Made by a program: the position numbers and the translations under genes
Origin: Paenibacillus sp. FSL R5-0341
GTDB taxonomy: Bacteria; Bacillota; Bacilli; Paenibacillales; Paenibacillaceae
Assembly (NCBI RefSeq): GCF_037975235.1
Contig: NZ_CP150241.1
Span: forward strand, 2,542,001-2,606,000
Direction of reading: 5' to 3'
DNA: 64,000 bases
The notes under the pieces: generated by a model
Told to the model about the DNA's origin: nothing
The model's input: the letters and a program-made list of their open reading frames with translations, nothing else
Databases searched by the model: none
Shown here: piece after piece, positions 1 to 8,505 of the stretch
Position numbering within the stretch: the first letter of the stretch is position 1
Layout of the letters: every line of letters starts with the position of its first letter

Positions 1-2
1 GA

Positions 3-323
3 ATGAAAATCCCAATTCTGCTTAGTCAACTTGGCGTGAGAAATGTAGAATGCCGGATGAGTGACAAGGTTAACTTCTTAGATCAACACATGGCAGATTC
101 GGATAAGGAAAAGCTTTTTCATGCATTAAAAGAAGAAGGACTGGGACAAGAACCGAATGCAAGAAATGAAGTAGTTGCTCAACTGATTGAAAGAGGACTG
201 AATCCAGAAGAAGCGAATCGACAATATGAGGCAGAGAGTGTTTTTACTAAGAATTTCAGTGAGAACTCATGGCTAACCTATGCTCCTAATATGAAAATTA
301 CATCGGGAATCGTTACGAGATAG
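3..323 (+). CDS. C-terminal part of a probable SAM-dependent methyltransferase (cut by window start)
   Basis: The reading frame is open to the left edge, so this is probably the 3' end of a longer gene; the ATG at position 3 need not be the start. The visible 106 residues begin with a segment (LLSQLGVRNVECRMSDKVNF) that resembles the last beta-strand region of class I methyltransferases of the UbiE type, followed by a charged helical tail. No SAM-binding motif is visible because it would lie upstream. The stop is 34 bp before the next gene, on the same strand. Family assignment is by pattern only and is moderately uncertain. Confidence 0.5.
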   Translation: MKIPILLSQLGVRNVECRMSDKVNFLDQHMADSDKEKLFHALKEEGLGQEPNARNEVVAQLIERGLNPEEANRQYEAESVFTKNFSENSWLTYAPNMKITSGIVTR

Positions 324-357
324 GTGAACTGTTTCTATTACACATAAGGAGGCACAC

Positions 358-717
358 ATGATGATATATCGGAGAAAAACCTATATTATTGCGACTTCTT
401 TTGTAGAAGAGTTCAACGCTCTATTTAATGATATTTTGCTACCATCTCAATTGAAATACGGATCAAGACTTATTGGGAGATGGCACACACCAATCGATGA
501 TGAAACCAGTGAAATTTTTGCGATGTGGGAATACGATACCCTTGAACAATACGAAGAGATTGAGAAAAAGATAAAATCAGATACAGAACACGTAAAGCGA
601 GTTCAAGCCCGTTTTGACCAAATCGGAAAACATCGGTATAAAGAAGTATTTCGTGACGAGATTAGGCAAGCGTTTTTCAGATCGACAGTAGATCGCGAAC
701 AAACGATCTTGAAGTGA
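358..717 (+). CDS. NIPSNAP-family protein
   Basis: A 119-residue single-domain protein with the alternating beta/alpha pattern of the dimeric alpha-beta barrel NIPSNAP family: an N-terminal strand (MIYRRKTYII), a middle segment with WHTPIDDETSEIFAMWEYD, and the FEQY-like piece LEQYEEIEKKI. Such proteins are small and cytoplasmic and mostly of unknown function. An AAGGAGG site at 346-352 serves either ATG 358 (5 bp) or the adjacent ATG 361 (8 bp), and the second fits spacing better. It opens a run of tightly spaced same-strand genes. Confidence 0.75.
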   Translation: MMIYRRKTYIIATSFVEEFNALFNDILLPSQLKYGSRLIGRWHTPIDDETSEIFAMWEYDTLEQYEEIEKKIKSDTEHVKRVQARFDQIGKHRYKEVFRDEIRQAFFRSTVDREQTILK

Positions 718-745
718 AATGAATGAAGAAGGAGTTGAGGGAAAG

Positions 746-1243
746 ATGGAGACAGAACGACTTATGTTTCGGAAATATACCAAAAATGATTTTGATTTAC
801 TTTTTGAGATGACAAGTGAGCCGAATATGATGAAGTTTATAAGACATGGAGGACCCTGGACGAAGGAAGAAACCATGCAAAGTCTCGAAAAGTTCATCAA
901 CTGGAATAAAGACGATAAGGGGCTGTTCCTCGCGATCAATAAAGAGAATAACAAGTTAATTGGAACCTCTGGACTCATTCCTCAAATCATTGAAGGCACG
1001 GATGAGCTTGAGGTCGGTTACTGGGTTGTAGAGCAATACTGGGGAATGGGTTACGGATACGAACAAGCAAAAGCATGGAAAGAATACGGTATGGATCATT
1101 TGAAACAGAGTCGATTAATATCGTTAATTCAACATGGCAATGTGGGCTCTATGAAAGTCGCGCAAAAGAATGGCATGAAACACGAGAAGGATGTAGACAT
1201 CATAGGGAAAAATGTAGCAGTTTACTCGATTGAGGTGAAGTGA
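746..1243 (+). CDS. GNAT family N-acetyltransferase (RimJ/RimL type)
   Basis: About 165 residues beginning METERLMFRKYTKNDF, the usual opening of RimJ/RimL-type GNAT enzymes, which transfer acetyl from acetyl-CoA to an amine. The acetyl-CoA loop is recognisable around EQYWGMGYGYEQAKAW (Q/R-x-x-G-x-G/A pattern), followed by the C-terminal NVGSMKVAQKNGM helix that packs on CoA. I chose ATG 746 over the in-frame ATG 719 because homology starts there and GAGGG lies just upstream. Its TGA overlaps the possible GTG start of the next acetyltransferase. The substrate cannot be inferred. Confidence 0.8.
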   Translation: METERLMFRKYTKNDFDLLFEMTSEPNMMKFIRHGGPWTKEETMQSLEKFINWNKDDKGLFLAINKENNKLIGTSGLIPQIIEGTDELEVGYWVVEQYWGMGYGYEQAKAWKEYGMDHLKQSRLISLIQHGNVGSMKVAQKNGMKHEKDVDIIGKNVAVYSIEVK

Positions 1244-1245
1244 AT

Positions 1246-1803
1246 ATGACTCCATTTCCTGAGTTAGAAACCAAAAGATTGCTGTTAAGAGAGATTAGAC
1301 AGAGTGATTCCCAAAACATATTTCATATTTTTTCTTCAGATGAAGTTACAAGATTCTACGATGTAGAAAGTTTTACGAATACGAAACAAGCAGAAGATCT
1401 CATACAAAGATGGAATGAACGATTCGAAAATGGTCAGGTCATTCGCTGGGGAATTGCTTTGAAGTCGGACGGTAGAGTTATTGGAACATGCGGATTTCAT
1501 GGTTGGTTGAAAGAACATCATAAAGCTGTGCTGGGATATGAGTTAGCACCTGAGTTTTGGCGACAGGGTTATATGACCGAGGTTGCTCAGAAAATCGTTG
1601 AATACGGATTTAACAACCTTGAATTAAACAGGATTGAAGCCTTTGTAGAGCCGGAGAACACGGGATCAAGAGAATTGCTTAAGAAAATTGGCTTTAGTGA
1701 AGAAGGCATATTAAAAGAAAATTATTATTGGAAAGATCGATTTGTTGATAATGTCCTCTATGCATTTTTGAAGAAAGATTATAAGCCCAACGGATCAAGC
1801 TAA
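1246..1803 (+). CDS. GNAT family N-acetyltransferase (RimJ/RimL type)
   Basis: A second GNAT enzyme of about 185 residues, directly behind the first. ELETKRLLLREIRQSDSQ is the typical N-terminal strand-helix, ELAPEFWRQGYMTEVAQKI is the CoA pyrophosphate loop, and EPENTGSRELLKKIGFSEEG is the C-terminal signature. GAGGTG (1232-1237) is well spaced to ATG 1246; an in-frame GTG at 1240 would overlap the previous stop. It is similar in plan to the preceding gene but clearly not a recent duplicate. Substrate unknown; likely a small-molecule or ribosomal-protein-type acetyltransferase. Confidence 0.85.
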   Translation: MTPFPELETKRLLLREIRQSDSQNIFHIFSSDEVTRFYDVESFTNTKQAEDLIQRWNERFENGQVIRWGIALKSDGRVIGTCGFHGWLKEHHKAVLGYELAPEFWRQGYMTEVAQKIVEYGFNNLELNRIEAFVEPENTGSRELLKKIGFSEEGILKENYYWKDRFVDNVLYAFLKKDYKPNGSS

Positions 1804-1843
1804 CAGAATGATGAATGAAGATAACGTTTTTCCAGGAGAGTGT

Positions 1844-2380
1844 ATGAGAATTCGAATTATTGGATCTTGCGGGAGTGGGAAATCAACATTGGCCAAAGAA
1901 TTGTCTGATAAATACGGCATTCCTTACTATGAATTAGACAATCTCATATGGGACAGAAGCGCTGAAAATTTGAGATATCCTGAAAGTGTTAGGGATGAGT
2001 CCGTCCTATCTATTGTTCATTCAGATGCCTGGATCATAGAAGGAGTACAGTACAAAGATTGGACTTTAAAATCCATACAAGAAGCGGATTTGATTTTTGT
2101 ATTGAATCCAAATGTTTTCATCAGAGATTATCGAATTATAAAGAGGTTTGTATTATCTAGAATGGGCTTGCAATCTTGGAATTACAAGCAGTCCTTCAAG
2201 AACTTATGCCAGATGATTGTGAAGTGGAACCATCAATATAATATAGTTGCAGCTATAGATTTGATTAACGAAAACAGCAAAACAGCAATGATCACTAAAA
2301 ATAAAAAACAAGTTATACAGATGATTGAACATCATTTGGAAGTGGTTGCGAGTGAGAGTGAAAAAGAACGATACAGGTAA
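1844..2380 (+). CDS. FlaR-type P-loop NTPase (adenylate-kinase-like, DNA topology modulation family)
   Basis: About 178 residues. The N-terminus MRIRIIGSCGSGKSTLAKEL contains a Walker A loop (GSCGSGKST) as in adenylate-kinase-like proteins annotated FlaR/topology modulation. YELDNLIW and AWIIEGVQ are conserved in that family and contact the acceptor nucleotide or phosphate region. AGGAGAG at 1834-1840 places the start at ATG 1844 rather than the upstream ATG 1808. Biochemical role is unproven for most members; a nucleotide or small-molecule kinase is the likeliest. It sits in the same-strand accessory run. Confidence 0.8.
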   Translation: MRIRIIGSCGSGKSTLAKELSDKYGIPYYELDNLIWDRSAENLRYPESVRDESVLSIVHSDAWIIEGVQYKDWTLKSIQEADLIFVLNPNVFIRDYRIIKRFVLSRMGLQSWNYKQSFKNLCQMIVKWNHQYNIVAAIDLINENSKTAMITKNKKQVIQMIEHHLEVVASESEKERYR

Positions 2381-2624
2381 TCAAGGATTGTCGAAAGAGG
2401 AGATACCGTGGTAGATAAGCATGTTGTTTATTAGTGAGAATAGAACCAATTCAGATGATGAAGTGATATACAGGTTAGAAATAAAATGAGAAATCCTAAA
2501 AGTGTATACGATTACATGAGTTGGTTTTCTAAGTGAGGGGGCTTAAACATTGAGTCATAGATGAATATCCTGATGGAATCATTCAATATTTTTTGAAGAA
2601 AAGATTATAGGACGAGTACCTAAA
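2381..2624 (+). other. Intergenic stretch with possible decayed coding remnant
   Basis: No intact gene. One short frame ending at 2610 reads IDEYPDGIIQYFLKKRL then a stop, which looks like the tail of a real protein but is preceded by a stop at 2551-2553. The frame of the next gene is open back to a TGA at 2571. The remainder is AT-rich and stop-dense. It may be the scar of a deleted accessory gene; this is inference from one short peptide. Confidence 0.3.
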
Positions 2625-3608
2625 ATGTTACTGGACTTAACGAAAGATGAATTTTATGGAGAAACAAAAGGATGGCGGAAAGTATACGAGCCACCAAGGG
2701 AGGTATCTAGTATCTATATCACTGAATTTAATGATCTCGAGAGAGAGATAAAAAGAAATAAAGCGGAGAGCTGCATGATATACCGTGAAAATTCAATCCA
2801 ATTTGAGTATTATAGAAATCGAAAAACGAAAGAAAAACAACACAAAGTGAATTCAATTACAAAGAGTGTTCTTTCTGCATTGATTGGTATTGCTATTCAG
2901 CGGGGCTACATTGAGCATGAAGATATTCCAATTGTGAATTATTTTAACGATCTGGATGATAGCAAAAAGGGGATTACGATTAAGCATCTATTAACGATGT
3001 CCTCGGGCCTGCATTATCCAGGGAATGAAGCGATGATTCCATCTAAGAATTGGACAAGATTTGTTCTTGAGCAGCCTGTTGAATTCGAACCTGGAATTCA
3101 AATGAAATATAGTTGCGGGAGTTCGCATATACTTAGCGCCATAATGCAGAAAGCGACTGGTATGAACACTTCGGAATTTGCAGAAAAGAACTTATTTGCA
3201 CCTTTAGATATTAACGATTTCCATTGGTATCAGGATACACAAGGGATTGCCATAGGTGGTTTTGGTTTGCGAATGAAAATTGAAGATATGCTAAAGTTTG
3301 GAATGTTATACGCTCAGAATGGGAGGTGGAATTCTAAACAACTCATCTCTGCTGACTGGATTGCTAGAAGTGTAAGTCCTTCTCTTACTTCCGAAACCTT
3401 ATATAGCTACCACTGGCGCATAATGAAAAATATCAAGGAAGAAGACGCTAAAAATAAAACGTTTTATGCTATGGGTATGGGCGGTGGACGAGGGCAATAT
3501 ATCTTTGTTAACCAAAAGCGAGGATTGGTTGCGGTATTCACAACGATTATATCCGATGATAACTTGTTACCACTTCACTGGTTTAAAAATTATATTCTGA
3601 AAGAATAG
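2625..3608 (+). CDS. Beta-lactamase-fold serine hydrolase (class C / penicillin-binding-protein-like)
   Basis: 327 residues. The nucleophile motif SxxK is present as SITK (Ser77, Lys80) followed by the buried helix VLSALIGIAIQRG, and HLLTMSSGL is the typical downstream element. The second motif is YSCG near residue 165 (normally Y-x-N), and the third strand motif is replaced by GGGRGQY near the C-terminus, as in esterase-like members. No signal peptide is visible, so it is probably cytoplasmic and more likely an esterase or peptidase than an antibiotic lactamase. No strong SD precedes ATG 2625 and the frame is open upstream to 2571, so the true start is uncertain. The stop abuts the next gene. 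Confidence 0.75.
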   Translation: MLLDLTKDEFYGETKGWRKVYEPPREVSSIYITEFNDLEREIKRNKAESCMIYRENSIQFEYYRNRKTKEKQHKVNSITKSVLSALIGIAIQRGYIEHEDIPIVNYFNDLDDSKKGITIKHLLTMSSGLHYPGNEAMIPSKNWTRFVLEQPVEFEPGIQMKYSCGSSHILSAIMQKATGMNTSEFAEKNLFAPLDINDFHWYQDTQGIAIGGFGLRMKIEDMLKFGMLYAQNGRWNSKQLISADWIARSVSPSLTSETLYSYHWRIMKNIKEEDAKNKTFYAMGMGGGRGQYIFVNQKRGLVAVFTTIISDDNLLPLHWFKNYILKE

Positions 3609-3635
3609 TTGTTGAAGGGAGAGATAGCAACGACC

Positions 3636-4169
3636 ATGATAACGTATAGAACGTTGACTCTTGAAGATGTGAACCAGTTGCAGGAAATAGATCGTTCGGA
3701 ACATATTGATCTCATTTATGAAATGAGAGAGAACGGATTGGTTGAGCTAGAACAAAATCATGAGTGCTCAAACTGGGATGCAAAGCTTTTGGATGAGATT
3801 CAAAATCGATATGTCTATGAACTAGAACAAGGCGGCATGGCGTATGGCGCTTTCGCTAAAGATCGATTAATTGGGTTCGGGGTGCTGGCACATCAATACA
3901 GAGGAAGAGAATGTAATCAATTACAAATTGACTTGATGTATGTCTCTCAGGCGTACAGAAGACAAGGTATTGGAAAACGTATTCTGAACCAATTAAGTGA
4001 AGAGGCCAAGAAACGTGGAGCGCGATATCTGTATATTTCCTCCACAGAGACGAGATCGGTGGTATCCTTTTACAGAAGCCAGGGCAGTCAGATTGCAAGC
4101 GAGATTGATCAGGAGCTCTACGACAAAGAGCCGAAAGATATACACATGATAAAGGAGCTGAGCACATGA
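3636..4169 (+). CDS. GNAT family N-acetyltransferase
   Basis: About 177 residues. MITYRTLTLEDVNQLQEID is the family opening; LMYVSQAYRRQGIGKRILNQL contains the canonical acetyl-CoA loop R-R-Q-G-I-G-K; LYISSTETRSVVSFYRSQG is the C-terminal CoA-proximal helix. ATG 3636 fits homology; an in-frame TTG at 3609 follows the previous stop directly. The SD candidate GAAGGGA lies rather far upstream, so translation may be partly coupled. The 3' end overlaps the next gene by 4 bp (ATGA), indicating translational coupling. Confidence 0.8.
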   Translation: MITYRTLTLEDVNQLQEIDRSEHIDLIYEMRENGLVELEQNHECSNWDAKLLDEIQNRYVYELEQGGMAYGAFAKDRLIGFGVLAHQYRGRECNQLQIDLMYVSQAYRRQGIGKRILNQLSEEAKKRGARYLYISSTETRSVVSFYRSQGSQIASEIDQELYDKEPKDIHMIKELST

Positions 4170-4801
4170 CAACGGTTGGCATACTCGGAACCATTCATAA
4201 TCCAGAACTCAGGGAGCGATATCATTGTTCCCTTTCCCTTTACAAGGATGTGATTCGTGAGTTTAAGCCAGATATTATTTGCGGTGAAGTCCATCCACAG
4301 AGCTGGTTGAGGTATCTGAAGGACAAAAATGATAGAGGATACTGGGGAGAGCCGGCCAGTGAGTATTGGGAGTTAGTATTCCCTTTGTGCGAGGCGCAGA
4401 ACATCACATTTGTCCCTATCGATTGGTTTGAATTAGATGTGTGGAATGCTTTTGATCCATTCAACGGCTATTCAAGCGAGGAACGCAAAGAACTTGAACA
4501 ACGGGATGATCACTGGTTTGCGGAACAAATGGAGACGTATAGGTTCGGCGAGATTCCTTTTAATTCAAATGAGTTCGATAGCGTAACCAAACAAAAATAT
4601 GAATGGTTGTATCAGGTAAACCCGAAGGCCCAGAACTTTCGCTGGGTTGTGCGTAATCAGATTATGATTCAAAGAGTCAAAAATACAGTTGAAGCTCATC
4701 CTGAAAAAAGAATCCTTTGTATTATTGGAGCAGATCACAATTACATCTTCCAGGAAGACCTGCTGAAAGAACAAGTTGAATTGTTGTATCCATTACGGTA
4801 A
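4166..4801 (+). CDS. Probable TraB/Tiki/ChaN-superfamily protein
   Basis: 211 residues without signal peptide or membrane segment. Three motifs fit the EreA/ChaN/TraB/Tiki superfamily: an N-terminal strand ending GTIH (near residue 11), an acidic GEVH (near 44), and a C-terminal IIGADHNYIF, where the superfamily carries a conserved G-x-x-H. Members include metal-dependent peptidases and erythromycin esterases, so a hydrolytic role is possible, but I cannot name a substrate. Its ATG overlaps the TGA of the upstream GNAT gene by 4 bp, so the two are probably co-translated. Confidence 0.5.
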   Translation: MTTVGILGTIHNPELRERYHCSLSLYKDVIREFKPDIICGEVHPQSWLRYLKDKNDRGYWGEPASEYWELVFPLCEAQNITFVPIDWFELDVWNAFDPFNGYSSEERKELEQRDDHWFAEQMETYRFGEIPFNSNEFDSVTKQKYEWLYQVNPKAQNFRWVVRNQIMIQRVKNTVEAHPEKRILCIIGADHNYIFQEDLLKEQVELLYPLR

Positions 4802-4852
4802 AGGAACCGTTGCTAGAATTGCAAATGAAACTTGATATTTAAGGAGCGTCAC

Positions 4853-5890
4853 ATGCGCAAAAAAGTACGTAAGATACTCAAGTACAGCATATTTAGTATT
4901 ATTTTAATGGTTGTAGTAGCTCTGATATTTCCTACATGGACACCTAAAATTAAAGGTGAAAACAGCATTAGCATGTTAGAGCAGGTCGAAATTAACGGAG
5001 CAGGACATGAAGTCATGATCAGGGGTGCTGATCGGAGTAACCCAATCCTGATTTTTGTGCATGGTGGGCCTGGATGCTCTGAGATTCCTTATGTTAGGAA
5101 GTATCAACAGGACCTTGAGCAACACTTCACTGTGGTGCATTACGATCAACGTGGGAGTGGAAAGTCCTATCACTTTTCTGAAGATTACTCGAATCTGACA
5201 ACAGATGTATTAGTAGATGATTTGTTAGCGTTAAGGAATTATGTAACTGAGGAGTTAGGTCAAGAGAAGGTTATATTAATCGGTCATTCATTTGGTACAT
5301 ACATCGGGATGAAAGCTGCGGCTAAAGCACCCACTCAGTTTCACGCTTATATAGGCATTGGACAGATGGCGAACACACTTCAGAGCGAACTGGAAAGTTT
5401 GGAGTACACGTACGAGCAAGCGAAACAAGCCCGTAATGCAGAGGACGTTAAAAAACTGGAGCTAATTCGTAGCTCGATCGAGCAAGGAAAGGAACTTACG
5501 CCTAGAATTTTGTTGCAAAAGTACGGTGGTGCAGCCAGGCTCATCCATGAGAATAGAGATTATATCTTAGGATTCCTGTTTAATCCCGAATACAATGGGA
5601 TGGATATGATTCGCTTTTATTCAGGGATGTTCAGTTCACAAGACATCTTACTGAAGGAAGCATTTGATCAAAATTTACCTGATATTGTTGATCATCTGGA
5701 GATTCCTACTTATTTTGTGATGGGTAAATATGATTATATGACTACTGCGAATGCTGCACGTGATTATTTTGATGTGTTGGATGCACCGATCAAAGATTTC
5801 ATTGTATTCAATGAGTCTGCGCATTACCCACAGTTTGAGGAGAAAGAAAAATTCGTACACTGGTTACAAGAGTTATTTTTAAAAGACTAG
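4853..5890 (+). CDS. Membrane-anchored alpha/beta hydrolase (proline iminopeptidase-like)
   Basis: About 345 residues. An N-terminal basic stretch and a hydrophobic segment (YSIFSIILMVVVALIF) suggest an uncleaved anchor with the enzyme outside. HGGPGCSE is the oxyanion-hole motif typical of prolyl aminopeptidase-like hydrolases; GHSFGTYIG is the nucleophile elbow (Ser146); GKYDYMT supplies the acid (Asp294) and ESAHYPQFEE the His (His324). An AAGGAG site just upstream fixes ATG 4853. Likely a peptidase or ester hydrolase of unknown substrate. Confidence 0.85.
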   Translation: MRKKVRKILKYSIFSIILMVVVALIFPTWTPKIKGENSISMLEQVEINGAGHEVMIRGADRSNPILIFVHGGPGCSEIPYVRKYQQDLEQHFTVVHYDQRGSGKSYHFSEDYSNLTTDVLVDDLLALRNYVTEELGQEKVILIGHSFGTYIGMKAAAKAPTQFHAYIGIGQMANTLQSELESLEYTYEQAKQARNAEDVKKLELIRSSIEQGKELTPRILLQKYGGAARLIHENRDYILGFLFNPEYNGMDMIRFYSGMFSSQDILLKEAFDQNLPDIVDHLEIPTYFVMGKYDYMTTANAARDYFDVLDAPIKDFIVFNESAHYPQFEEKEKFVHWLQELFLKD

Positions 5891-5907
5891 AGAGGAGCGA
5901 GATCCTA

Positions 5908-6324
5908 TTGTTGAGCCCATTTATTGAGCTTGAAGAAGAGAGTGATGAGAGTTACCGATGCTATGTTCTGCAAAATGCAGTGCAAATATTTAAACATTCC
6001 ATACAGGATGAGGATTTAAACGATGTCCGAATATATGTGTCCACGAATACACAATTAGATTTGATTGCTAATAAAATAGAAGACTATGTTAAATGGTTTT
6101 CAACTTGTGAGATTGTCTTTCGAGAATACTATGAGAACGAACTTCATCAAAAGGTACATAAGGGCTGGTTTAATGAGATTGAAGTGTACCGTGTAGATAT
6201 AATATTTAACAGTATATCCGATTACGGCGCAACAATATCGTGCGGAGACAATATCTTGCAAGATCACATCATGATTGTTGATTTTAATAGAGAACAAATT
6301 CAAGCAATCCACTTAAATGGATAG
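5908..6324 (+). CDS. Hypothetical protein, 138 aa
   Basis: Acidic, soluble protein that I do not recognise. It starts with TTG (5908 or 5911) behind GAGAGGAGCG and follows the hydrolase stop by 17 bp, so it is probably co-transcribed. Visible features are an acidic N-terminus (ELEEESDESY), a central aromatic stretch (KWFSTCEIVFREYYENEL) and a C-terminal strand-rich part. No catalytic motif, signal or membrane segment is apparent. Confidence 0.65.
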   Translation: MLSPFIELEEESDESYRCYVLQNAVQIFKHSIQDEDLNDVRIYVSTNTQLDLIANKIEDYVKWFSTCEIVFREYYENELHQKVHKGWFNEIEVYRVDIIFNSISDYGATISCGDNILQDHIMIVDFNREQIQAIHLNG

Positions 6325-6530
6325 ATGGAGTAATTTGTAATAATAAGTGAAAATAAACACGAAATATATCGCTTTATTTTCCATATATGTGTTATTATGT
6401 TGATGGTAGACGAAAAATTCATTTGTTTGATCGATAGGAAGGGAGGCACGGGTCTCGAATCATTCAATCTGTATTGATAGATTAACTGTACTGCTTGTTA
6501 AAAAATAATAGAATAAGCGGAGGTATGGGT

Positions 6531-7718
6531 ATGTTCAAAAAATGGAAGAAGTTTGGCATCAGCAGCTTGGCACTAGTATTACTGGCTGCGGCGGCCTTTA
6601 CTGGATGGAGCACTAAAGCATCAGCAGCGGACGCTTCACAAATCGTGTCTGAGATGGGTGCAGGATGGAATCTGGGCAACCAGTTGGAAGCAGCGGTGAA
6701 CGGTACACCGAATGAGACAGCTTGGGGCAATCCTACGGTAACTCCAGAGTTAATCAAAAAAGTGAAAGCTGCTGGCTTCAAGTCCATTCGTATTCCCGTT
6801 TCCTATTTGAATAACATTGGAAGCGCTCCCAACTATACAATCAATGCGGCATGGCTGAATCGAATTCAGCAAGTCGTGGATTATGCGTACAATGAAGGTC
6901 TGTATGTCATCATCAATATTCATGGCGATGGATACAATTCCGTCCAAGGTGGATGGCTGCTCGTGAATGGTGGCAATCAGACTGCCATTAAGGAAAAGTA
7001 TAAAAAGGTGTGGCAACAGATTGCCACCAAGTTCAGCAACTACAATGACCGTCTGATTTTTGAATCCATGAACGAAGTATTCGATGGCAACTATGGTAAT
7101 CCGAACTCGGCGTATTACGCCAACCTGAATGCCTACAATCAGATTTTTGTGGATACAGTTCGTCAAACTGGAGGAAACAACAATGCCAGATGGTTGCTGA
7201 TTCCGGGCTGGAATACCAATATTGACTTCACCGTTGGTAATTATGGCTTTGTTCTCCCAACAGATAATTTCAGATCCTCGGCAATTCCTAGTTCGCAGAA
7301 GAGAATCATGATCTCGGCACACTATTACTCTCCGTGGGATTTCGCTGGTGAGGAAAACGGTAATATCACGCAGTGGGGTGCAACAGCTACGAATCCTGCC
7401 AAAAAGTCTACGTGGGGACAAGAGGATTATCTGGAATCACAGTTCAAGTCCATGTACGATAAATTTGTGACTCAAGGCTATCCTGTGGTAATTGGTGAAT
7501 TCGGTTCGATTGATAAAACGTCGTATGATTCAACCAACAACGTATATCGTGCTGCATATGCAAAAGCAGTTACAGCAAAAGCCAAAAAATACAAAATGGT
7601 TCCTGTGTATTGGGACAACGGACATAACGGTCAACATGGATTCGCTTTGTTTAACCGTTCAAATAATACCGTGACGCAGCAAAACATCATTAATGCGATC
7701 ATGCAAGGTCTTCAATAA
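6531..7718 (+). CDS. Secreted glycoside hydrolase family 5 (endo-beta-glucanase-like)
   Basis: 395 residues with a Sec signal peptide (MFKKWKKFGISSLALVLL..., cleavage probably after AKASA or ASA near residue 30). The mature part is a single GH5 TIM barrel: GWNLGNQLEA near the N-terminus, the R-I-P-V strand, acid/base Glu182 in ESMNEVF, HYYSPWDF, and nucleophile Glu323 in VIGEFGSI. It should retain configuration while cutting internal beta-1,4 linkages in cellulose, xyloglucan or mannan; the subfamily cannot be fixed by eye. No carbohydrate-binding module is attached. GGAGG at 6519-6523 has correct 7-bp spacing only to ATG 6531. A terminator follows. Confidence 0.92.
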   Translation: MFKKWKKFGISSLALVLLAAAAFTGWSTKASAADASQIVSEMGAGWNLGNQLEAAVNGTPNETAWGNPTVTPELIKKVKAAGFKSIRIPVSYLNNIGSAPNYTINAAWLNRIQQVVDYAYNEGLYVIINIHGDGYNSVQGGWLLVNGGNQTAIKEKYKKVWQQIATKFSNYNDRLIFESMNEVFDGNYGNPNSAYYANLNAYNQIFVDTVRQTGGNNNARWLLIPGWNTNIDFTVGNYGFVLPTDNFRSSAIPSSQKRIMISAHYYSPWDFAGEENGNITQWGATATNPAKKSTWGQEDYLESQFKSMYDKFVTQGYPVVIGEFGSIDKTSYDSTNNVYRAAYAKAVTAKAKKYKMVPVYWDNGHNGQHGFALFNRSNNTVTQQNIINAIMQGLQ

Positions 7719-7741
7719 TTTCCTGTCTTTCTGTATCCGTG

Positions 7742-7777
7742 AAAAAGGCGTGTTCCTGCAAAAGGGACATGTCTTTT
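7742..7777 (+). terminator. Rho-independent terminator after the GH5 gene
   Basis: Imperfect hairpin (AAAAAGGCGTGTTCC / GGGACATGTCTTTTTT, with G-U pairs) ending in six T residues, about 25 bp downstream of the stop. Confidence 0.7.
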
Positions 7778-7797
7778 TTGTGCTACGGGAGGTGAAA

Positions 7798-7899
7798 ATG
7801 AGCAACATTTACCAATACATTTTACATAAGCCATATACAGAATTCATTAAATCCCACACTACCTTTTATATACTTAATTTGCTTGATATAGCGGACTAA
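7798..7899 (+). CDS. Possible small ORF, 33 aa
   Basis: ATG 7798 is preceded by GGAGGTG (7788-7794) at 3-bp spacing. The frame encodes 33 residues, starting MSNIYQYILHKPYTEFIK, and stops 9 bp before the start region of the next acetyltransferase. Composition is hydrophobic/aromatic with a basic patch. It could be a leader peptide, a small protein or a remnant; there is no homology evidence, only a good ribosome-binding site. Confidence 0.35.
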   Translation: MSNIYQYILHKPYTEFIKSHTTFYILNLLDIAD

Positions 7900-7920
7900 A
7901 AGGACTAGGTGGTAGACAGA

Positions 7921-8460
7921 ATGTTAACAAAACGTGATTTGCAGGAATGCCATTCACTGTACAGCTTAATGATGGACCCCGCAGTGTCTCCTTACGTTCG
8001 TTATGCATGCCAATCGTATGAAGAATATCTATTCCTGACCAAACAATTGATGGCCGAAGAAGAGCAAAAGACGGCGATATCCCGAACCATTTTGAATGAA
8101 GCAGGGCAACCTATTGGTACGATTGATCTGTATCATATCGAGCATCAAACTGGTTTTTTAGCCACATGGATTGGATCACCGTATTTTGGGAATGGTTACA
8201 GCCAAAGAGCGAAATCAGCCTTTTTCGTGGAGTTGTTTCTGGAACATGACATTAAAACGGTATTTATGAAGATTCGTAAGCAAAATATAAGGTCCAGAAA
8301 AGCGGTAGAAAAACTTCCATATGTGAAGTTAGCCAATGATGTGTATCCAGATGTATATCAATTCATCAATGCCAAGGAGCAGCTCTATGATCTGTATCAT
8401 GTAGAACGGTCAGCCTTTTTCGAAAATAGTATGGATCTGCACCATGTAGTAGCTACGTAA
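7921..8460 (+). CDS. GNAT family N-acetyltransferase
   Basis: About 179 residues. GQPIGTIDLYHI matches the central GNAT strand, ATWIGSPYFGNGYSQRAKSA matches the CoA-binding loop (G-N-G-Y in place of R-G-x-G-x-A), and KIRKQNIRSRKAVEKL the following helix. The last 40 residues run longer than the domain. ATG 7921 lies behind AGGTGG; an in-frame GTG at 7909 is an alternative. It is the fourth acetyltransferase of the accessory run and follows a 33-codon ORF. Confidence 0.75.
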   Translation: MLTKRDLQECHSLYSLMMDPAVSPYVRYACQSYEEYLFLTKQLMAEEEQKTAISRTILNEAGQPIGTIDLYHIEHQTGFLATWIGSPYFGNGYSQRAKSAFFVELFLEHDIKTVFMKIRKQNIRSRKAVEKLPYVKLANDVYPDVYQFINAKEQLYDLYHVERSAFFENSMDLHHVVAT

Positions 8461-8481
8461 CCTGTTCAGAGAGCGTACAAC

Positions 8482-8505
8482 AGCGCCGTCAGTGATGACG
8501 ACGCT
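8482..8505 (+). terminator. Hairpin after the acetyltransferase gene, possible weak terminator
   Basis: AGCGCCGTCA-gtga-TGACGACGCT forms a 10-bp stem with one mismatch, but only ATTTG follows, so termination strength is doubtful. Confidence 0.4.

Noticed and set aside
6750..7421. 223-codon frame opposite the GH5 gene
   Set aside because: Antisense shadow of a well-supported secreted hydrolase, with no SD or recognisable domain.
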